A stretch of DNA of 64,000 nucleotides from Holophagaceae bacterium (lineage in GTDB: Bacteria; Acidobacteriota; Holophagae; Holophagales; Holophagaceae), in contig JADKKO010000001.1 in NCBI GenBank assembly GCA_016720465.1, forward strand, positions 620,001-684,000, read 5' to 3'. Each line of letters begins with the position of its first letter. Position 1 is the first letter of the stretch. The position numbers and the translations under genes are program-made. The notes below the pieces were generated by a model. It made no database searches, was not told the DNA's origin, and saw only the letters and a program-made list of their open reading frames with translations. This document shows positions 23,885 to 32,520 of the stretch, piece by piece.

Positions 23885-25235
23885 GCATGCCAGGCGGTCC
23901 ATCCTGCTGCGCCTCACTGTTTCGGCCGGCCTTGGGATTTCCCTCATGGCTGCCGCAACCGGCATCTACCTCTATTCTTCCTTCCGCCACGCGATCACGG
24001 TCACCGTGGTCAGGGAATTGGAAACCACCGCCAAGGTGATTGCGCACCGGTTGGACGAGGACCATCTTCCATTGAACAAGGAGGTTCTGGACGTTGGCGA
24101 ACATCTCCAGGTCCGTGTGGCGGATGCAGAAAAGAAAGTCCGCCTAGAATCGAAAGGCATGGACCAGTCGGTGCCGTTGGCCGTGTACCCGATTCCAGAG
24201 CGCCCGTGGACATTCCAGGAAGGACGGAAGGACCTGGAACACAGCCTGACGCTGCTATCGGTCCAGTATTCCGGAGGATGGGTCCAGATCGCCCGCAACC
24301 ACGACACAGAGGATGAATTGCTGCGGAAGTTCAGGACTTCTTTGTACAGGGTCCTGGGCGTCATCCCCGTCCTGGCGGCGCTCATCGGCTATTGGTTCAT
24401 GCGGCATTCCCTAGCCCCCTTGAAACAATTGGCGGAGCGCACCGGAAGCATCAAACCGCAAAACCTCCAGGTCCGGCTCGATCCGGCCGAATTCCCGAGC
24501 GAACTGGAGCCCATCGCCCTTGCCTTGAATGGAACGCTTGGCAGGCTTGAAACCGCCTTCACCCGCCTGGGCGAGATGAACAGCGACATGGCCCACGACC
24601 TGAGGACGCCAGTCCATTCCCTCCGGCTGGAGATCGAGGGACTTCTCTCGCGGCGCGGCAATCCCCCGGAAATGGATGAATCGCTTTCGGGGATGATGGA
24701 AACCCTGGACCACATGGCCGCGGTGATCGAGCAGATGCTGTTCCTGGCCCGGACCGAGGACCCCGCCACCCAGATCCAAAGAGCCAGCCTGGACGTGGAA
24801 GCCCTCCTCCAGAGCGCCGCGGCACCCTTCGAATCCATCGCGGAGGAATGCCAAGTCAGCATCGGGATCGAGATCGCCGGCGATAGGGAGATGGCCGGGG
24901 ATCCCACGCTGCTCCGCCGGGCGCTGCACAACCTGCTGGCGAATGCGATCAGGCACTCGAAGCCGGGAAGCCACGTGGTCCTGCGGACCTTCGTCGAACC
25001 GGGCAAACGGATTTTGGAAGTGCAAGATCAAGGCGAGGGCATATCCGCGAGCCTTCTCACGCGGTTGGGCCAGCGGTTTCTGCGCCAGGATCCATCCCGG
25101 GACCAGCAGAAAGGCGGAGCTGGACTGGGTCTGGCCATTGTGCAAGGCATCGTGCGGATGCACGGCGGAACGTTCGAGATCGAGAGCCAGGAAGGGATCG
25201 GTTCCCGGACAAAAATCACATTGCCCTCAACCTGA
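23877..25235 (+). CDS. Sensor histidine kinase partner of the OmpR-type regulator
   Basis: The 452-residue protein has two membrane helices (about 15-38 and 158-178) around a periplasmic sensor of ~120 residues, then HAMP, HisKA with MNSDMAHDLRTPVHSL (phospho-histidine near 238), and a HATPase with NLLANAIRHS and GAGLGLAIVQGIV. The order matches the heavy-metal sensor kinase group (CusS-like), but metal ligands such as clustered His or Met are not obvious in the sensor, so the signal is open. The GTG start at 23877 lies inside the regulator gene, an overlap typical of coupled pairs. Confidence 0.9.
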   Translation: MFEHARRSILLRLTVSAGLGISLMAAATGIYLYSSFRHAITVTVVRELETTAKVIAHRLDEDHLPLNKEVLDVGEHLQVRVADAEKKVRLESKGMDQSVPLAVYPIPERPWTFQEGRKDLEHSLTLLSVQYSGGWVQIARNHDTEDELLRKFRTSLYRVLGVIPVLAALIGYWFMRHSLAPLKQLAERTGSIKPQNLQVRLDPAEFPSELEPIALALNGTLGRLETAFTRLGEMNSDMAHDLRTPVHSLRLEIEGLLSRRGNPPEMDESLSGMMETLDHMAAVIEQMLFLARTEDPATQIQRASLDVEALLQSAAAPFESIAEECQVSIGIEIAGDREMAGDPTLLRRALHNLLANAIRHSKPGSHVVLRTFVEPGKRILEVQDQGEGISASLLTRLGQRFLRQDPSRDQQKGGAGLGLAIVQGIVRMHGGTFEIESQEGIGSRTKITLPST

Positions 25236-25241
25236 TCAACT

Positions 25242-25274
25242 CGTCAGGTTGGGATCGAGAGCCCGTCAGGTTGG
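25242..25274 (+). promoter_or_regulatory. Paired direct repeats, candidate regulator site
   Basis: CGTCAGGTTGG occurs at 25242-25252 and again at 25264-25274, with starts 22 bases apart, or two helical turns. A reverse copy (CAACCTGA) overlaps the end of the kinase gene just before. OmpR-family proteins bind direct repeats on one face of DNA, so this fits a site for the regulator encoded just upstream, acting on the porin gene that starts at 25351. This is inference from spacing and position only. Confidence 0.45.
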
Positions 25275-25350
25275 AAACCTAGTCTTGGGACACCGGAGTC
25301 TTTAGTACCCGGCCCAACCAAGATTGCGCCAGAGGCGCGGGAGGTTTCGC

Positions 25351-26580
25351 ATGAGGTTCCTGAAATATATGGCCCTGGCTTCACTGGGCTCCATCCAACT
25401 GCTGGCTGTCCCCGCCTGGAGCCGATTGACGGGCACCAGCTGCAACGCCTGCCACGCGACGCCCACCATGCAGCTCAATTCCACCGGCCTGGAATTCCTG
25501 AAGAACGGTCACCGCATGGACGCCACCAAGGTGGATCCCAAGGACCAGAAGCTGGATAACTACATCAGCATCGTCTTCAAAGGGCGCGCCTACGCCGACA
25601 AGAGCGACAACAAAGCCATGGGCGCCGTGCAGAAGCCATCCACTCAGCTGGAACTCCATAGCTTCTCGATCTACACCGGCGGAGCCCTGAGCGAACGCTT
25701 CTCCTATTTCGCCGAAATGTACCTGAACGAGAACACCGGGAGCACCTCCGGGTCCAACATCGTGCAGGGCGACGCTTCCCGGAAGAAGATGGCCGAGGCC
25801 TTCATCCAGTACAACCAGCCCATCACGAAAGACACCTTCCTGGCCATCCGCGGCGGCGAGATCCTCCCTGGCATCCTCCACGTCTTCGGCGTGGGCGCCC
25901 GGTCCGCGGAGCAGCGCGCCCTGGTGCTGAATGGCGGAAATGTGGGTTCGAACCCCTATAAACCCTTCAACCGCCAGCAAGGCGTCGACGCCACCCTGGT
26001 GAACAAGCACTTCGAGTTCGCCGTGGGCGTGCTGAACGGCAGCGCCAACACCAACTCCCTCGACGCCGACAACCACAAGGATGTTTTCGCCAGCGCCCTG
26101 TGGAACTTCGACAGCCACGAGAGCGCCCTGGGCCTCTACCATTACACCGGCCAGTACACGAACTACGCCACGGCCAACGACCCCAGCACGGCCATCACCT
26201 TCGACAACAAATTCGACCGCACCGGCATCCTGGCCCGCTTCATCCGCGACAACTGGCGCGTGGTGGGTGTCTACTTCACCGGCAAGGAAACCTTCAACGC
26301 CGCGGGCCTCGAGGCCAAGAACAAGGGCTACTATGCCCTGGTGGACTACAATTTCAGCGATTCCTTCGGCGTCTTCGCCCGGACCGATTACTTCAAGCCC
26401 CGCGACGACCAAGACGCCAACACCAAGCAATTCATCGTGGGCCTGAACGGCATGCTCTACCAGAGCGACAAGGCCGGGGCCCGCTGGAACCTCGAGTATC
26501 TGGACCAGGACCAGAAGCCATTGACCGGTGCCAACGTGAAGAGCAGCCAACTGCGCTTCCAGGTGACCTTCGGCTTCTAG
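25351..26580 (+). CDS. Outer-membrane porin with N-terminal haem-c motif
   Basis: The 409-residue protein has a signal peptide (1-24), one CNACH haem-binding site at residues 31-35 right after cleavage, and a long region of alternating beta strands ending in the aromatic residue of RFQVTFGF, the classic end of an outer-membrane barrel. It looks like a porin with a haem near the periplasmic entrance. That could conduct electrons or anchor a partner, but this is inferred. GGGAGG at 25339-25344 sets the ATG at 25351. It follows the two-component genes and has its own terminator hairpin. Confidence 0.82.
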   Translation: MRFLKYMALASLGSIQLLAVPAWSRLTGTSCNACHATPTMQLNSTGLEFLKNGHRMDATKVDPKDQKLDNYISIVFKGRAYADKSDNKAMGAVQKPSTQLELHSFSIYTGGALSERFSYFAEMYLNENTGSTSGSNIVQGDASRKKMAEAFIQYNQPITKDTFLAIRGGEILPGILHVFGVGARSAEQRALVLNGGNVGSNPYKPFNRQQGVDATLVNKHFEFAVGVLNGSANTNSLDADNHKDVFASALWNFDSHESALGLYHYTGQYTNYATANDPSTAITFDNKFDRTGILARFIRDNWRVVGVYFTGKETFNAAGLEAKNKGYYALVDYNFSDSFGVFARTDYFKPRDDQDANTKQFIVGLNGMLYQSDKAGARWNLEYLDQDQKPLTGANVKSSQLRFQVTFGF

Positions 26581-26600
26581 GCTCCACGGAAACGCATGAT

Positions 26601-26629
26601 TCGGAGGGGCGCTGGATGCGCCCCTCCGA
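26601..26629 (+). terminator. Hairpin downstream of the porin gene
   Basis: TCGGAGGGGCGC (26601-26612) pairs perfectly with GCGCCCCTCCGA (26618-26629) around the loop TGGAT. It starts 21 bases after the porin stop. The T tract after it is poor, so termination may be partial or helped by Rho, letting some transcripts reach the Rrf2 gene. Confidence 0.75.
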
Positions 26630-26723
26630 GATTGTCCCCTCCCCATGTTCCCTTCCGGACGAGGCGTGCATCCAACCGGAAGGCAGGATTCGGAGGCGCC
26701 GTCCCAGCGAGGGAAAGGACACC

Positions 26724-27176
26724 GTGCTCGCGCTGAACAAGACCACCGGCTATGCCATTCAAGCCCTGGCCTCTCTCGATGAGCCCGGCGGCAAGCCCAA
26801 GTTCATCGAGGTGATCGCCGCGGAAACGATGGTCCCCCAGCCTTACCTCCGGAAGGTGATCCGGAAGCTGTCCGCCTTGGGGTTCATCCATACGCGCCAG
26901 GGCCTCAAAGGCGGAGCGATCCTCGCGAAGCTTAAAAAAGAAATCACCCTGTTCGACATCGCGGAAGCCACTGGGTCCTTCGGGCCCGAGTTGGATCAGC
27001 TGCTTCCCCCGGGAGAGGGCGGGATCCTCCATGCGAGCCTCTGGGAGGAGCACTGGGCGGGACTCCGGGAGGAATTGGTCAGGCACCTGCGCTCGGTGAC
27101 CTTGGCGGACATCACCCAAGAGAAGAACGCGGGCGAATCCGAGTCCAGGGATGCATCCGGAGTGTCTCCCTGCTGA
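26724..27176 (+). CDS. Rrf2-family transcriptional regulator
   Basis: The 150-residue protein has the Rrf2 winged helix: LNKTTGYAIQALASL, PQPYLRKVIRKLSALGFIHTRQGLKGG and ITLFDIAEATG. Rrf2 proteins such as IscR, NsrR and RsrR sense iron-sulfur status, nitric oxide or redox state through three cysteines. Here the cysteines are missing; the only one is the last residue. So it must sense something else or act without a cluster. The GTG at 26724 with AAGGA upstream gives a start right at the domain; longer starts would run back into the porin terminator. It ends 43 bases from the convergent DinB gene. Confidence 0.85.
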   Translation: MLALNKTTGYAIQALASLDEPGGKPKFIEVIAAETMVPQPYLRKVIRKLSALGFIHTRQGLKGGAILAKLKKEITLFDIAEATGSFGPELDQLLPPGEGGILHASLWEEHWAGLREELVRHLRSVTLADITQEKNAGESESRDASGVSPC

Positions 27177-27219
27177 CCAAGGTAGCCCTGGACCGCTGGT
27201 GCCGGGTCCAGGTCCCCGG

Positions 27220-27729
27220 CTACACCGCTGGCGCCGGTACGCCCATGGCCGCATAGGTCTCCAGCACCGGTCCGTAGAACTCCGGAATCCGAAGGCCCGC
27301 CTGGCGCATGAGGACGGTCATCTGCCCGCGGTGGTGGGCTTGGTGCATGGCCAGAGCCAGCAGGGTGTAGCCCCGGGCCCAGACCAGTTGGCCGAACAAC
27401 TTGTCCTCCTTGAACAGGTCCGCATCGCTCCATGCCTCCAGTTCCTTGAACAGGGACGTGGCCGCGTGTTCGTACTGGATAGCGATATCGGCCATGGATC
27501 CACCGGATGCCAACGATGCGTTCTCCGCCGGCCCATCTACTTTCAGGCCGATCTCCGCGGGCAGAGAGACCAGGCTCTCCACCAGATGTCCTGCCAGGCG
27601 GCGAAGATCCCGATGGGCGGGCGACACACTTTGCCCGGCGGCGGTGTCCGGGATGGCCCTGATCACTTTCAGGGTGTCGATCACTTCTTCCTGGAAGTGC
27701 TTGCGGAAGTCGTCGAGGCGTCGGTACAT
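27220..27729 (-). CDS. DinB-like four-helix-bundle protein
   Basis: The 169-residue protein fits the DinB/DUF664 four-helix bundle, with metal-binding histidines in RRLAGHLVESL and in ALAMHQAHHRGQMTVLMR. Members are metal-dependent, often thiol-dependent S-transferases or of unknown role. I chose ATG 27729, which has AAGGAG just upstream, rather than a start 22 residues longer. It lies 62 bases downstream of the WYL regulator on the same strand and may be regulated with it. Confidence 0.85.
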   Translation of the reverse strand: MYRRLDDFRKHFQEEVIDTLKVIRAIPDTAAGQSVSPAHRDLRRLAGHLVESLVSLPAEIGLKVDGPAENASLASGGSMADIAIQYEHAATSLFKELEAWSDADLFKEDKLFGQLVWARGYTLLALAMHQAHHRGQMTVLMRQAGLRIPEFYGPVLETYAAMGVPAPAV

Positions 27730-27791
27730 CGGATGCTCCTTGAAATGGACTCCCAGCTTCCCAGGCCCTGCCGCCACCGGTATGGCAGCAA

Positions 27792-28469
27792 TCATTGGGA
27801 TTCCACCTGCGCAAGGTAATCCGCCAACTCCTTCCCTTCCTCAGAGGAGAAGGGTTCTCCCACTTCCCAGGACTTGAGCCGGTCCACCCGGAAGGTCCGG
27901 AAACCCTGGCGGATCTCGCACCAGGCCGCGAGGGTCCAGGTGCCGCCCCAAAAATAGAGCCCCAGCGGGCGCAATGAACGTTCGCTGGCCTTGCCCTCCT
28001 TGTCCTCGTAGGCCACGCGCAGGCGCAGGCGGCTGCGCACGGCCTGGCGAAGGTCCGCCAGCGGCGCCTTGTGCGCCTCCGACACATGGAAACCCGGAGC
28101 CTCCAGCACCGAATCCCTGAGGGCGCGGCGCAGGCCCTCCGTGAGGCCCGATTGCAGCTTGCGGCGGGCGGTGGCGGCGGCCTCGGCCAAGGCCGGATCC
28201 GCCCAGGCCGAGGCGATGTTCAGGCCCAGGAAGATAGCCTCGGCTTCATCCACCGTGAACATCATCGGCGGCAAATCGAAATGCCGGGGGAGCCGGTAGC
28301 CGGTTCCCGCTTCACCCTCAATGGGCACGCCGGAAGCCTGCAGGTCCGACATATCCCGGTAAAGCGTGCGGCGCGATATGCCCAGCTCTTCCGCGATCCG
28401 GGCCGCCGTGCTGAGCCGGTCTCGCCGGAGGATCTGCACGATCTGGAAAAGGCGGTCCGCACGGCGCAT
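27792..28469 (-). CDS. WYL-domain HTH transcriptional regulator (YafY type)
   Basis: The 225-residue protein has an N-terminal helix-turn-helix (IAEELGISRRTLYRDMSDLQ, residues ~25-45) and a C-terminal WYL domain. In WYL the usual W-Y-L core is changed (LGLYFWGGTWTLAAWCE). WYL domains bind nucleic acid fragments or other ligands and control DNA-binding activity. It is the first gene of a likely two-gene unit with the DinB-like gene, so it may control its own operon. Confidence 0.88.
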   Translation of the reverse strand: MRRADRLFQIVQILRRDRLSTAARIAEELGISRRTLYRDMSDLQASGVPIEGEAGTGYRLPRHFDLPPMMFTVDEAEAIFLGLNIASAWADPALAEAAATARRKLQSGLTEGLRRALRDSVLEAPGFHVSEAHKAPLADLRQAVRSRLRLRVAYEDKEGKASERSLRPLGLYFWGGTWTLAAWCEIRQGFRTFRVDRLKSWEVGEPFSSEEGKELADYLAQVESQ

Positions 28470-28548
28470 GTTTAATTGTAATCAAACACCAGCGGCCCCA
28501 TACGCGCGGAGCGGATCGCTTGGGCGCGATCCGTTGGAACCAGCTCAT

Positions 28549-28595
28549 CGCTATTGAGTTTGGCGTGCTATCTAGGTACGCCAAACTCAATAGCG
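28549..28595 (-). terminator. Perfect 18-bp hairpin after rho
   Basis: CGCTATTGAGTTTGGCGT (28549-28566) pairs perfectly with ACGCCAAACTCAATAGCG (28578-28595) around an 11-base loop. A second hairpin, GAGGCGC-CTA-GCGCCTC (28597-28613), sits directly next to it and holds the rho stop codon in its loop. Both are at the 3' end of the rho transcript. Confidence 0.8.
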
Positions 28596-28603
28596 CGAGG
28601 CGC

Positions 28604-29896
28604 CTAGCGCCTCGGAGCTGGCTCTTGAAGATTGGCCAGGAACTCTTCGTTGCTCTTGGTTTTGGCGAGGCGGTCCAGGAGGAGCTCCATGCTCTCCACG
28701 GGACCGCTGCCGCTCAGGATCTTGCGCAGGACCCAGATCTTGGCGAGCTTGGGGGCTTCGATGATCAGGTCTTCTTTGCGGGTACCGCTCTTCTGGATGT
28801 CCATGCTCGGGAAGATGCGCTTGTCGCTGAGTTTCCGGTCCAGCACGATCTCGCTGTTGCCGGTGCCCTTGAATTCTTCGAAGATCACGTCGTCCATGCG
28901 CGATCCGGTCTCGATGAGCGCCGTGGCGACGATGGTGAGGCTGCCGCCTTCTTCGATGTTGCGCGCGGCGCCGAAAAAGCGTTTCGGCCGCTGCAGCGCA
29001 TTGCTGTCCACGCCGCCGCTCAGCACCTTGCCCGAAGGCGGCACCACGGTGTTGTAGGCCCGCGCAAGACGCGTGATCGAATCCAGCAGGATGACGACAT
29101 CCTTCTTGTGCTCCACCAGGCGCTTGGCCTTCTCGATGACCATCTCAGCCACCTGGACGTGGCGCGTGGCTGGCTCGTCGAACGTCGAGGAGATGACCTC
29201 GCCCTTCACGTTCCGCTCCATGTCCGTGACTTCCTCGGGGCGCTCGTCGATGAGCAGCACGATGAGGAAAACCTCCGGATGGTTCGCGGTGATGGAGTTC
29301 GCGATGTTCTGGAGCAGCACGGTCTTGCCCGTGCGCGGCGGCGCCACGATGAGGGCGCGCTGGCCCTTGCCCAAGGGTGTCATCAGGTCCATGACGCGGG
29401 TGCTGAGCTCCGCCGCGTCGCGTTCCATCTTCAGCAGGGAGGTCGGATAGAGCGGCACCAGGTTGTCGAAATGGGCCCGGTCCTTGGCCAAGGGCGGCGG
29501 ATCGAAATTCACCGCGTCCACCCGCAGCAGCGCGAAGAATTTTTCTTCGGCCTTCGGCGGCCGGATCATGCCGCTCAGGGTGTCGCCCGTGTGCAGGTTG
29601 AATTTTCGGATCTGAGAGGGTGAAACGTAGATGTCCTCGGGGCCCGCCAGGTAGTTCTGCTCCGGCGCGCGCAGGAACCCGAAACCTTCGGGCAGGACCT
29701 CCAGGACGCCTTCTGCGAAGAAATACCCCTCCCGGCTGGCCTGGGATTCCAGCACCCGGAACATCAGCTCCTGCCTCCGCATGGACAGCGGGTTTTCGAT
29801 GTTCAATTCCTTGGCAAGCTCCGCCAGACGGCCGATGGGCTGCTGCTTGAGCTCCGAGAGGCTCAAGGAGGCGGCGCTAGCGGTTTCTTTAGACAC
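28604..29896 (-). CDS. rho: Transcription termination factor Rho
   Basis: The 430-residue protein has the full Rho layout: an N-terminal Rho_N helix region (SELKQQPIGRLAELAKELN), the cold-shock RNA-binding domain (LEVLPEGFGFLRAPEQNYL), Walker A GKGQRALIVAPPRTGKT, Walker B VVILLDSITRLARAYN and the secondary RNA-binding Q and R loops. It is the hexameric ATPase that ends transcription on unstructured C-rich RNA. The short N-terminal insert is usual outside enterobacteria. The GTG at 29896 is the best start; no ATG lies in frame nearby. Confidence 0.96.
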   Translation of the reverse strand: MSKETASAASLSLSELKQQPIGRLAELAKELNIENPLSMRRQELMFRVLESQASREGYFFAEGVLEVLPEGFGFLRAPEQNYLAGPEDIYVSPSQIRKFNLHTGDTLSGMIRPPKAEEKFFALLRVDAVNFDPPPLAKDRAHFDNLVPLYPTSLLKMERDAAELSTRVMDLMTPLGKGQRALIVAPPRTGKTVLLQNIANSITANHPEVFLIVLLIDERPEEVTDMERNVKGEVISSTFDEPATRHVQVAEMVIEKAKRLVEHKKDVVILLDSITRLARAYNTVVPPSGKVLSGGVDSNALQRPKRFFGAARNIEEGGSLTIVATALIETGSRMDDVIFEEFKGTGNSEIVLDRKLSDKRIFPSMDIQKSGTRKEDLIIEAPKLAKIWVLRKILSGSGPVESMELLLDRLAKTKSNEEFLANLQEPAPRR

Positions 29897-29957
29897 GGAA
29901 ACCCCATGGAGGAACGGGTGAGGACTTCAAAGATGTTGGTTGCTTGAATGGTCCAGC

Positions 29958-30794
29958 TTAGGCCTTTTTGGCCGGCCGGGCTAGTCCAACAAAGCCCAGG
30001 ACCCTTTGGACGAAGGCTTTCGGATCCTCCACGGGAAAGGAGTGCCCGATGCCCGCCACCATTTCCAAGCGGGCGTGGGGAATGAGCTGGGCGGTTTCCA
30101 GGCAGCGCCAGGGCGGGGTGAGCAGATCCTCGGCACCGCAAAGCAGCAGGACCGGGGCCGAAATCCGGGGCAGCCGGTCCCGGATGTCCCAGCCCGCCAC
30201 CCCGCGGATCTGGTGGAGCGGCCCGTGGATGGGCCCCCGCCCCGTCACAACCTGGTGATAGGCCCGCAACACGCCGTGGCGGGCTTCCAGAAAGCGGTCG
30301 CCCCATAGGAACGGCGCCACCGCGTCGAATTGCATCAGGGGGCCACCGACTTCCAGGCACCGCGCCCAGTGCTCCGATTTCAGGCCCATCGCGAAATCGG
30401 TCCAGGCCACGGAACTGGTGAGCACCGCCCCCGCGAAGGCCTGCGGGTGGTCCGCCAGCAGCTCCAGGCTCATGGCCGAGCCATTGGAAAGGCCCACCAG
30501 CCATGGCTTTTCGACGCCCAGGGTCTGCATCAGTTCCCAGGCTTCGGCCGCCAGCAGGGCCGTGGGATAGGGGCCGGGCTCCGGCGCGTCGGAGCGGCCC
30601 TGCCCGCGCGAGTCGAACGTCAGCACCCGGAAATGGCCAGCCAGGCCCGGCAGCACGCCGGCCCACATGGTCGTATCGCTCAGCAAACCATTCAGCAGCA
30701 CCAGCCAGGGTTTTGAAGGGTCTCCCTGGACGCGGTAGTGCAGCCTCACGCCACTGGCAAGGGTGGCGAAGGTTGGCTGCGGGCGCGGAGTCAT
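29958..30794 (-). CDS. Alpha/beta hydrolase
   Basis: The 278-residue protein has the alpha/beta hydrolase core: an oxyanion strand WLVLLNGLLSDTTMW, FDSRGQGRS, the nucleophile elbow GLSNGS (serine near residue 101), the acid near GAEDLLTPP and the histidine in GIGHSFPVEDP. It resembles 3-oxoadipate enol-lactonase and haloperoxidase-type hydrolases, but the substrate is not set by context. The ATG at 30794 is used. It is between rho and an inverted-repeat spacer, on the same strand as both neighbours. Confidence 0.88.
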   Translation of the reverse strand: MTPRPQPTFATLASGVRLHYRVQGDPSKPWLVLLNGLLSDTTMWAGVLPGLAGHFRVLTFDSRGQGRSDAPEPGPYPTALLAAEAWELMQTLGVEKPWLVGLSNGSAMSLELLADHPQAFAGAVLTSSVAWTDFAMGLKSEHWARCLEVGGPLMQFDAVAPFLWGDRFLEARHGVLRAYHQVVTGRGPIHGPLHQIRGVAGWDIRDRLPRISAPVLLLCGAEDLLTPPWRCLETAQLIPHARLEMVAGIGHSFPVEDPKAFVQRVLGFVGLARPAKKA

Positions 30795-30823
30795 GCTTGA
30801 TGGTGGCAAATGGGCGAGGGAAA

Positions 30824-30934
30824 AAACACCGCGCCGAGGGTAGCGGAGAAAAGATCGAGGGAAGCGGAGGTTGACCTGCATTCCAGTTTTTCTCCGCTTC
30901 CCTCCGCTCCTCCGCTACCCTCCGCGTGGTGTTT
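30824..30934. repeat. Word-repeat palindrome, GCGGAGGGTA family
   Basis: The left arm (30824-30870) runs AAACACC, then repeats of GAGGGTAGCGGAG-like words. The right arm (about 30891-30934) is its near-complement, ending GTGGTGTTT. The loop is about 20 bases. It lies between sixA and the hydrolase gene, both on the minus strand, and is close to the element at 61749-61870 in sequence. Confidence 0.8.
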
Positions 30935-30948
30935 ATTAATACCCTGCA

Positions 30949-31449
30949 TCACAACTCCCCGCGCAGTTCCGCTGGTTTGAAGTGCCGCTCGAACCGCCAC
31001 CCTTCACCCGTCCAACCGATGATGGTGCAACTGGCCTTTTTCACGTCGAGGGACTTGCCGGTGAGCTGGCGGATCAGGGTGGATAGAAAGGGTTCGTGGC
31101 TGGTGATGGCGATGAGTTCGGTCGCGCGCGCATTGACCACGAGACGCCGCAACCACTGGTCCATATCCTCCGCATCGCCGTGCGGCGTGAATCCGTCGGA
31201 CACGCCCACAGGAAAGGCGTGGGCGGAATCGATGGCCATGGCCGCTTCCTTGAGGCAGGCCATGCTTTCCATGGCGCGGCGGTAGGGGCTGCTGATGCCG
31301 CGGCTGGGAATGCAGCCCCGCGCAACAAGTCCTGCCATGGCTGCGCGGGTCTTGGCCCAACCTTCCTGCGTCAGGGCCCGTTCTGCATCCGGCAGGCCGG
31401 GCCGGGATTCCTCGGCGATCCCATGCCGGATGAGGAGCAGCTTGGTCAT
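30949..31449 (-). CDS. sixA: SixA-like phosphohistidine phosphatase
   Basis: The 166-residue protein is a small histidine-phosphatase-superfamily member. LLLIRHGIAEE carries the RHG catalytic motif at residues 8-10, SPYRRAMES gives the second conserved arginine and TSHEPFLSTLI the C-terminal histidine. SixA removes phosphate from phosphohistidine in signalling or PTS proteins. Its ATG overlaps the stop of the thioesterase gene by four bases (ATGA), so the two are translated together. Confidence 0.88.
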   Translation of the reverse strand: MTKLLLIRHGIAEESRPGLPDAERALTQEGWAKTRAAMAGLVARGCIPSRGISSPYRRAMESMACLKEAAMAIDSAHAFPVGVSDGFTPHGDAEDMDQWLRRLVVNARATELIAITSHEPFLSTLIRQLTGKSLDVKKASCTIIGWTGEGWRFERHFKPAELRGEL

Positions 31450-32507
31450 GGCATCCCCCGCTTCGCGGCCATGTGCCTCAAGTGTTCCAGCCTCCGCCGG
31501 TGGGCAGCGAGGTAAGCGGCGTCCTCCTTGTAGGTGGCGGGATGGACGCGCGGCACCGCTTGGGGACGCAGATCATCATCCACATTGACGAAGGTGAAGA
31601 TGCAGGCGTTGGACAGGTTGATCTGCTTGCGGTCCCGGGAAATCCGCATGATGTCGGTCTCGATGCAGACCGAGGAACCGCCCGTGTAGACGGCGCGGCT
31701 CACCAGATGGAGCTTGTCGCCCATGCGGACGGGCTGCACGAAATTGATCCGGTTCACCGCGACGATGACCGGCCGGTCCGGCGCCACTTCCTCCGCGCAG
31801 ATGGCACTCTGTTCGTAGGCCCTGCGGATCAGGTGGCCGCCAAAGATCTTTTCCGGCACATTCTCGTGCTCCGGGTAGGTGCGGTCCCAACTTTCGGTCA
31901 CGCAGCGGCCCGCCACCAGGCCGTCGAATCCCCGCTCATCCTGAGCTGCATGCAATTCCGTGAGCAGGGCGTGCTCCTGGCGGCTGGGCGGTTCCTGAGC
32001 CTGCTGCAAGCCCTTGCGATAGGCCTCGCGCCGCTCGATGGCCCGTTGCCAGCGCCGTTTCCCCAACTCATCGGCTGGCTGGAAAGCTGGAAGCACGAGG
32101 CTGAGCGCGCCCTCGCCGGCGGTGCTCCGCGCCACCATGGTGAAATAGCAGGAAGCGATGTGGGCGGCGGGTTCTGTGGCCGTCGCGGGATGCTCCACGC
32201 GGATGCCCACCTCCATGGAGGTGCGGCCCACGAAATTGATGCGGGCGCCGAACACCAGGTCGCGCATCAGGTCCGCGGCATTGCGGATGTAGATGTTGTC
32301 GATGGCCGCCGTCACCACCCGCGCATCAGGAAAGCTTTCGCGGACGTAGGCCAGGGCAGCCTCTTCAGCCAGCTTGTCCAGCACTTCCAGCAGCAGCCCG
32401 AAACGCACGTTGCCCTTCACGGGCTGGTCGATGATCCGGTACCGCTTCCGCAGTTCGGCGTCCGTGGAGAGCGGAAGCGTGACGACGAGTTCTGTGGCAC
32501 CAGGCAT
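31446..32507 (-). CDS. Double-hotdog acyl-CoA thioesterase
   Basis: The 353-residue protein has two hotdog domains. The first (~25-150) contains GNVRFGLLLEVLDKLAEEAALAYV and the second (~200-320) contains NVPEKIFGGHLIRRAYEQSAI followed by VNRINFVQPVRMGDKLHLVSRAVYTG. This is the fused form of the acyl-CoA thioesterase family related to eukaryotic ACOT9/10. It releases fatty acids from CoA. The ATG at 32507 follows a spacer of short repeats; earlier in-frame residues come from that spacer. Confidence 0.87.
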   Translation of the reverse strand: MPGATELVVTLPLSTDAELRKRYRIIDQPVKGNVRFGLLLEVLDKLAEEAALAYVRESFPDARVVTAAIDNIYIRNAADLMRDLVFGARINFVGRTSMEVGIRVEHPATATEPAAHIASCYFTMVARSTAGEGALSLVLPAFQPADELGKRRWQRAIERREAYRKGLQQAQEPPSRQEHALLTELHAAQDERGFDGLVAGRCVTESWDRTYPEHENVPEKIFGGHLIRRAYEQSAICAEEVAPDRPVIVAVNRINFVQPVRMGDKLHLVSRAVYTGGSSVCIETDIMRISRDRKQINLSNACIFTFVNVDDDLRPQAVPRVHPATYKEDAAYLAAHRRRLEHLRHMAAKRGMP

Positions 32508-32520
32508 GGGGCATTGTAGC

